Assembly (NCBI GenBank): GCA_002497905.1
Contig: DAFJ01000012.1
Location: 1 to 10,662, forward strand
DNA length: 10,662 nt
Source: Euryarchaeota archaeon UBA251
GTDB taxonomy: Archaea > Thermoplasmatota > Poseidoniia > Poseidoniales > Thalassarchaeaceae
Direction of reading: 5' to 3'
In this document: positions 7,093 through 10,662 of the stretch, piece after piece
How positions within the stretch are numbered: position 1 is the stretch's first letter
Layout of the letters: every line of letters begins with the position of its first letter
The notes under the pieces: generated by a model
The model's database searches: none
What the model saw: only the letters and a program-made list of their open reading frames with translations
Told to the model about the DNA's origin: nothing
Position numbers and translations under genes: made by a program

Positions 7093-8298
7093 ATGGTCCG
7101 TACATCATTGGATGATCTGAGACCTGCTGAGGAACATCTTGGCATCCTTGCAAAGGATCTCCGCCTTGTCTTTGGAATATGGATTATCATTACTACAATC
7201 ATTGCATTATTCTCTAAGGAAATCATTGAACAATGGATGTTGAGTTTAGGTGATTTCATTGAAGGAAGTACTGTCTATTCTCCAGAAAGATGGCTTAGAT
7301 TGAGATGGGGAATTGTTCTCCTAGTCGGTATGCTTGTTGTCGCACCTTATTTCCTCTATGTTTTGAATCGATTCACACGCCCTGGACTCCTACCAAAGGA
7401 ACGTATCTTGATGTCTACAGCATCAGTGTTTACCATTCTCTTCCTTTGGATAGGATTGCCTACATTCTGGCTTTTCATCGGCCCTTTCATTCTTATCGAA
7501 TTAGATTCAATCAATTCTGTTAGTGGAATGACAAATCAGTATGATGTATCAGTTATCTTTGAGATATTACTTGGAATTTCTTGGGCCTTTCTTAGTACAA
7601 TCCTAGGAATTATGACTCGAATCGCAATTTCAATGACACATCACAAGGATCACGACAACAGGATGTCTCTCGATGCAAGGACATTGCTGTTCACAGCGTT
7701 CCTTCTCTACCTCTCTCTTAGTGGACCATTGACTGGTTTGTGGTTACCTTGGATGGTCGTCACAATTATTCTAATGGAATCTATGACGGCAGGAATTACA
7801 AATTCAAGAATAGAAGTAAAACAACCAAGGAGTATTTTGGATACTGACGGAGATGTCCATCGCATAACAGTGTTAGATTGCTCCTGTGAAGGTGCTTGTC
7901 CGAAGTTATCGATTACACCTCGAGGGTGTGGTTTGCTACGTACTGAGGCATTGTGTCTGGATAATCATGAGGCTGACCGACTTCTCGAGGCTCTTCATCT
8001 CCAGCAAACAACACGACTGATTGTAACTGGATGTGATGGCTCACCAATGCCATTCCATATTCAATCGTCTTTAGCTTCAGAAGATATCGAAGTTATCGGA
8101 TTATCTTGGTTAGATCAAAGGGGATATCATCCCGAGGATCTAGCAATGCGTGATATGTATCGAAAACACACATTGATGAAATATTCAATGAGCCAAGAAA
8201 TGAAGCTTGATACTAATTCTGTTTTGGACTCAGGATGGGGGCGTTATATCCCCCGAGGCGTTATTGCTCTGCCAGTATCCCATGATGAACGTCCGTGA
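7093..8298 (+). CDS. tatC: TatC-like protein fused to a cysteine-rich HdrA/MvhD-like domain
   Basis: TatC is the multispanning receptor of the twin-arginine translocase, which exports folded proteins. In this 401-residue product, about residues 15-235 have six hydrophobic spans (roughly 23-40, 72-92, 107-136, 154-180, 198-213, 215-232) in TatC order. The strongest family match is the block from VYSPERWLRL through APYFLYVLNRFTRPGLLPKERI (61-105), which parallels the TatC consensus and keeps the phenylalanine (F94) and glutamate (E103) conserved there. The N-terminal EEHLGILAKDLR loosely matches HLxELRxR. The conserved aspartate before the last span is not seen, so this is a divergent member. 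The membrane part has no cysteine; the cytoplasmic tail (about 255-345) has six: C263, C265, C269, C279, C288, C314. Its CSCEGAC...ALCLDNHEADRLLEAL...RLIVTGCDGS pattern resembles the iron-sulfur N-terminal region of HdrA or MvhD. No tatA lies in the window. The TatC call is fairly safe; cofactor binding by the tail is inference. Confidence 0.68.
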   Translation: MVRTSLDDLRPAEEHLGILAKDLRLVFGIWIIITTIIALFSKEIIEQWMLSLGDFIEGSTVYSPERWLRLRWGIVLLVGMLVVAPYFLYVLNRFTRPGLLPKERILMSTASVFTILFLWIGLPTFWLFIGPFILIELDSINSVSGMTNQYDVSVIFEILLGISWAFLSTILGIMTRIAISMTHHKDHDNRMSLDARTLLFTAFLLYLSLSGPLTGLWLPWMVVTIILMESMTAGITNSRIEVKQPRSILDTDGDVHRITVLDCSCEGACPKLSITPRGCGLLRTEALCLDNHEADRLLEALHLQQTTRLIVTGCDGSPMPFHIQSSLASEDIEVIGLSWLDQRGYHPEDLAMRDMYRKHTLMKYSMSQEMKLDTNSVLDSGWGRYIPRGVIALPVSHDERP

Positions 8299-8303
8299 CC
8301 GAG

Positions 8304-8330
8304 TGGGTTTGATAGTCAAAGGGCAACCCA
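8304..8330. repeat. Nested inverted repeat before the M6 peptidase gene
   Basis: The 36-base gap between the TatC-like gene and the peptidase gene holds TGGGTT (8304-8309) and AACCCA (8325-8330) as a 6-bp inverted pair. A second perfect pair lies inside, TTTGA-TAG-TCAAA (8308-8320); the two share two T bases, so both stems cannot form fully at once. It ends four bases before the ATG at 8335, where a ribosome binding site would be expected and none is seen. It could be an operator or an RNA hairpin controlling translation, or chance. Confidence 0.35.
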
Positions 8331-8334
8331 TCGA

Positions 8335-10380
8335 ATGACAATGCGGACGATTCGGGTCATCTTTGCCACCCTAATCCTTCTCTCTGCTGGATTATCTCAC
8401 ATGAATCAAGATGTCATTGAATCAATGTTGCAAGACGTTGTCACACCAGAGGAAGAGTCCGATGATTCAACACTTGTAGGATTACAAAATGAGGAGTCTT
8501 GGCTTGTAGTAATTATCGAATTCCCCCAACTACCTACAGGCCCAGGAAAAGATGCTGAGAGGATAGATACCATCCTAACTGGAGTTGATGGAGCAGATGA
8601 TTACATTGCTGAGATGAGTGGTGGAGTTTCATCATTGAGTGTGACAATAGTCAATACAACTTACTCAGCAGATTCCGCACCCTCTGCATGGGGCACAGAT
8701 ACAGACGGTTCTAGAGATGTAGCATCCGATGGATCCAGACCATCAGATTTAGCACAAGAGGCAGCGATTGATTCTCTAACAGGTCTCGATTTATCGCCTT
8801 ACGACCTTGATTCAGATGGTGTCGTCGATAGACTTCTCTTTATCCATACAGGTAGAGCTCAGGAAGTAAGTGGACGTACATCAGATATCTGGAGTCATTT
8901 TCAGAGATTTACAGAACCGATCACGATTGGTGAGCATCAAATTCATCACTATACGATGGCCAGTTTCCAATCTGGACTAGGAACAATACTCCATGAGATG
9001 CTTCATCAGATGGGAGCCCTCGATCTGTATGATGTTCATGACGAGACATCGAATAGTGATTGGAACGGCGTAGGTGATTGGGATATAATGGCCAGCGGTA
9101 ATTGGAATGGTAATGGTCGTATCCCCGCATTACCAATGGCTGCGACTTTGGACCTCATCGGTGTGGATCGAACTATCGCTTTGGATCCAACGATGGGTGT
9201 TATGGATGTCAACCTAACAGCTATGTCAGCAGGTGGTCGTGCAGTAACCTTGCAAATTTCTCCCAATGAATTTGTTTATGTCGAGAATCGTGGCGATTAT
9301 GGGTTTGATAGGAATCTACCAGGGCATGGTTTACTTGTCTCAATTCGAGATGATTATGGAAAGGATCTTGACCGTAATGAAGTGAATACAGACCCTGATA
9401 CTGCCTATCTTCGCCTAGTTGAAGCAGATGGCGATGATGCGTTGCTTCGAGGTGTAGACTCTGGATCCTCCAATGATCCATTTGGTCTGTTGACTATCTT
9501 TGGAAATGATGGGATTTTAATCCATGACCGACATGGTCGTCTTGTTGATTGGAATATCACTGTACAATCAGTGTCTACTGATGGAATAGAGATCATCTAC
9601 CAACCGGGCATGATACGAACTCATGATATTCTTCCACCTCGAAGTCCGATTGAACTCCTCCCATCCGAATCAATTCCAATTACTGTTGAGCAAGGTTGCA
9701 ATCTCTCAACTGATTTGTATAGCACTGATGGTAGAGATGTAATCCTAGCAACTAATCCTACACGAATTGAGTGGGACACACAATCAATTTCAGGAACTAA
9801 GGGGTATATTCGCGGAACTATGTCTTGTGATGATTCAATCTTCCAAGTAGATATGGATTGGAGAGTTGTTCCTCACCGTATTGAAGATACATCATTTGAA
9901 CAGATTATACCTCATGATGATTCAACAACTATCGTTATCCCACTGGAGTATGATGGTGACGGGCAACGGTCCTACGATGTTTCTGCAGAGGGCCCCCTTG
10001 AACGAATCTTTGCTGGACCTTCGACAGTCGATCTTTCATCCAATGAAGCACTGGAAATAGTAATCGATCCTAAGGGTTTACTCACTCCTAATATGTATGC
10101 TGAAGGAACACTGCACCTTACATCAGATGGAGGTGACATTGTTACTATAGATGTCATACTTTACACATCTTCAAACAATTTCAAGGGGATAGGTCCCATT
10201 GATTCTCAAGCTGATTTAGTCACAATATTGCTGTTCCTTCTGGCTCTCTCAGTACTCCCTAGTCGAAAGCAATCTAACCGTTCACAACCCGAGGTGGAAC
10301 AGCAAACACCCCATCCTTCAGCTAGTGATTATCAGTTAAACCAATATGACGACTTGGACGATTCTCAATATCCGTTCTGA
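8335..10380 (+). CDS. Membrane-anchored M6-type zinc metallopeptidase
   Basis: M6 peptidases (immune inhibitor A type) are secreted zinc endopeptidases. This 681-residue product has an N-terminal signal peptide (about residues 3-22), no twin-arginine motif, and a mature catalytic region to about residue 420. The zinc site is HEMLHQMGALD at 220-230 (HExxHxxGxxD: H220, E221, H224, D230), followed by the Met-turn GDWDIMASGNWNG (248-259, M252). Other M6 hallmarks are YDLDSDGVVDRLLFIHTG (156-173, with an Asp-rich, calcium-site-like loop) and LRLVEADGDDALL. A beta-rich region without cysteine-rich repeats follows, with few cysteines. One membrane span (about 626-642) and a 39-residue polar, acidic C-terminal tail end the protein, so it should sit on the outer face of the membrane. 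ATG 8335 or ATG 8341 could be the start; both give the same signal peptide core. Likely role: degradation of external protein or maturation of surface proteins. It is transcribed with, or 36 bases after, the TatC-like gene. Confidence 0.85.
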   Translation: MTMRTIRVIFATLILLSAGLSHMNQDVIESMLQDVVTPEEESDDSTLVGLQNEESWLVVIIEFPQLPTGPGKDAERIDTILTGVDGADDYIAEMSGGVSSLSVTIVNTTYSADSAPSAWGTDTDGSRDVASDGSRPSDLAQEAAIDSLTGLDLSPYDLDSDGVVDRLLFIHTGRAQEVSGRTSDIWSHFQRFTEPITIGEHQIHHYTMASFQSGLGTILHEMLHQMGALDLYDVHDETSNSDWNGVGDWDIMASGNWNGNGRIPALPMAATLDLIGVDRTIALDPTMGVMDVNLTAMSAGGRAVTLQISPNEFVYVENRGDYGFDRNLPGHGLLVSIRDDYGKDLDRNEVNTDPDTAYLRLVEADGDDALLRGVDSGSSNDPFGLLTIFGNDGILIHDRHGRLVDWNITVQSVSTDGIEIIYQPGMIRTHDILPPRSPIELLPSESIPITVEQGCNLSTDLYSTDGRDVILATNPTRIEWDTQSISGTKGYIRGTMSCDDSIFQVDMDWRVVPHRIEDTSFEQIIPHDDSTTIVIPLEYDGDGQRSYDVSAEGPLERIFAGPSTVDLSSNEALEIVIDPKGLLTPNMYAEGTLHLTSDGGDIVTIDVILYTSSNNFKGIGPIDSQADLVTILLFLLALSVLPSRKQSNRSQPEVEQQTPHPSASDYQLNQYDDLDDSQYPF

Positions 10381-10381
10381 T

Positions 10382-10662
10382 TTATCTCCGATGAAGATTC
10401 GTCCATCTTCGAATACTAGGTGGCCGATCAATTTGCAAGTATTGTATCTCCTCCCCCTCAATAGCGATCAGTAGATTCTTATTCACACCAGCAGCGAGTC
10501 TTGCAGAAAGACAGGCTTTAGCCCATGTTTTTGGTGCATTTTCTGGAGTATCGATTAGGTATGGTGCATGATCCTTACCAACTGGTCCTGAATAGGCCCT
10601 CCAGTGAGTACCATACTTGAATCCAGAGCGAAGAGCAAGACCTCTATACAAGAGATCAAGAT
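10382..10662 (-). CDS. endA: tRNA-splicing endonuclease, C-terminal catalytic part (cut by right edge)
   Basis: The frame is open from the window edge at 10662 to a TAA at 10384-10382, giving 93 codons of the C-terminal half. The enzyme cuts introns from precursor tRNAs at bulge-helix-bulge structures. Family landmarks in order: LYRGLALRSGFKYGTHWRAY with the catalytic tyrosine, GKDHAPYLID with the catalytic histidine eight residues later, and ARLAAGVNKNLLIAI with the catalytic lysine 30 residues after the histidine. This spacing agrees with archaeal EndA (Tyr-His-Lys triad). A TTG at 10651 is simply an internal leucine; the real start lies outside the window, so the enzyme's subunit type (homotetramer, homodimer or other) cannot be judged. 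It is convergent with the M6 peptidase gene, the stop codons being one base apart. Confidence 0.9.
   Translation of the reverse strand, partial: LDLLYRGLALRSGFKYGTHWRAYSGPVGKDHAPYLIDTPENAPKTWAKACLSARLAAGVNKNLLIAIEGEEIQYLQIDRPPSIRRWTNLHRR

Noticed and set aside
8921..9596. Minus-strand open frames opposite the peptidase gene
   Set aside because: They fall over the conserved zinc-site region of the M6 peptidase and have no recognisable content of their own.
10049..10662. Reading the 10651 TTG as the start of an 89-residue gene
   Set aside because: The frame stays open to the window edge and the upstream residues continue the EndA domain, so the gene is truncated by the edge rather than short.

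Overview
The window looks like part of the chromosome of an archaeon, most likely a planktonic euryarchaeon of the Poseidoniales (Marine Group II) or a close relative. The archaeal evidence is direct: an aEF-2 with a diphthamide-site histidine, archaeal-type uS12 and uS7, a tRNA-splicing endonuclease at the right edge, and a UbiD-family decarboxylase of the type used in the archaeal mevalonate pathway. The lineage is an inference from gene content (signal-peptide-bearing envelope proteins and a membrane-anchored M6 peptidase) and moderate GC; it is not proved by any marker here. The window is densely coded, with no gap longer than about 130 bases, and I see no mobile element, CRISPR array, tRNA or rRNA.

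Left part (1-2429, minus strand): a three-gene, probably co-transcribed unit, in transcription order UbiD-family decarboxylase, a TPR-type helical-repeat protein, and a Nudix hydrolase cut by the left edge. The junctions are tight: a TGATG overlap between the first two and an ATGA overlap between the last two. The UbiD gene is divergent from rps12, and the space between them must hold both promoters.

Middle (2557-5977, plus strand): rps12, rps7 and the gene for elongation factor 2, the conserved core of the archaeal str cluster. No RNA polymerase or nusA genes precede it and no tuf or rps10 follows it, so the cluster is cut down on both sides. rps12 and fusA both start with GTG, and Shine-Dalgarno-like sequences support the rps7 and fusA starts.

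Right part (6049-10380, plus strand): three genes for the cell envelope. The first is a secreted-domain protein with a CxCH motif, a Reeler/choice-of-anchor-V-like domain and three C-terminal membrane segments. The second, 9 bases on, is a six-span TatC-like protein fused to a cysteine-rich C-terminal domain that resembles the iron-sulfur N-terminal region of HdrA or the MvhD family. The third is a membrane-anchored M6-type zinc metallopeptidase. The possible shared theme (redox-linked export or surface processing) is inference. It is the most unusual content of the window, and the TatC-cysteine-domain fusion is the best candidate for something undescribed.

Right edge (10382-10662, minus strand): the C-terminal catalytic part of the tRNA intron endonuclease, convergent with the peptidase gene and separated from it by one base.
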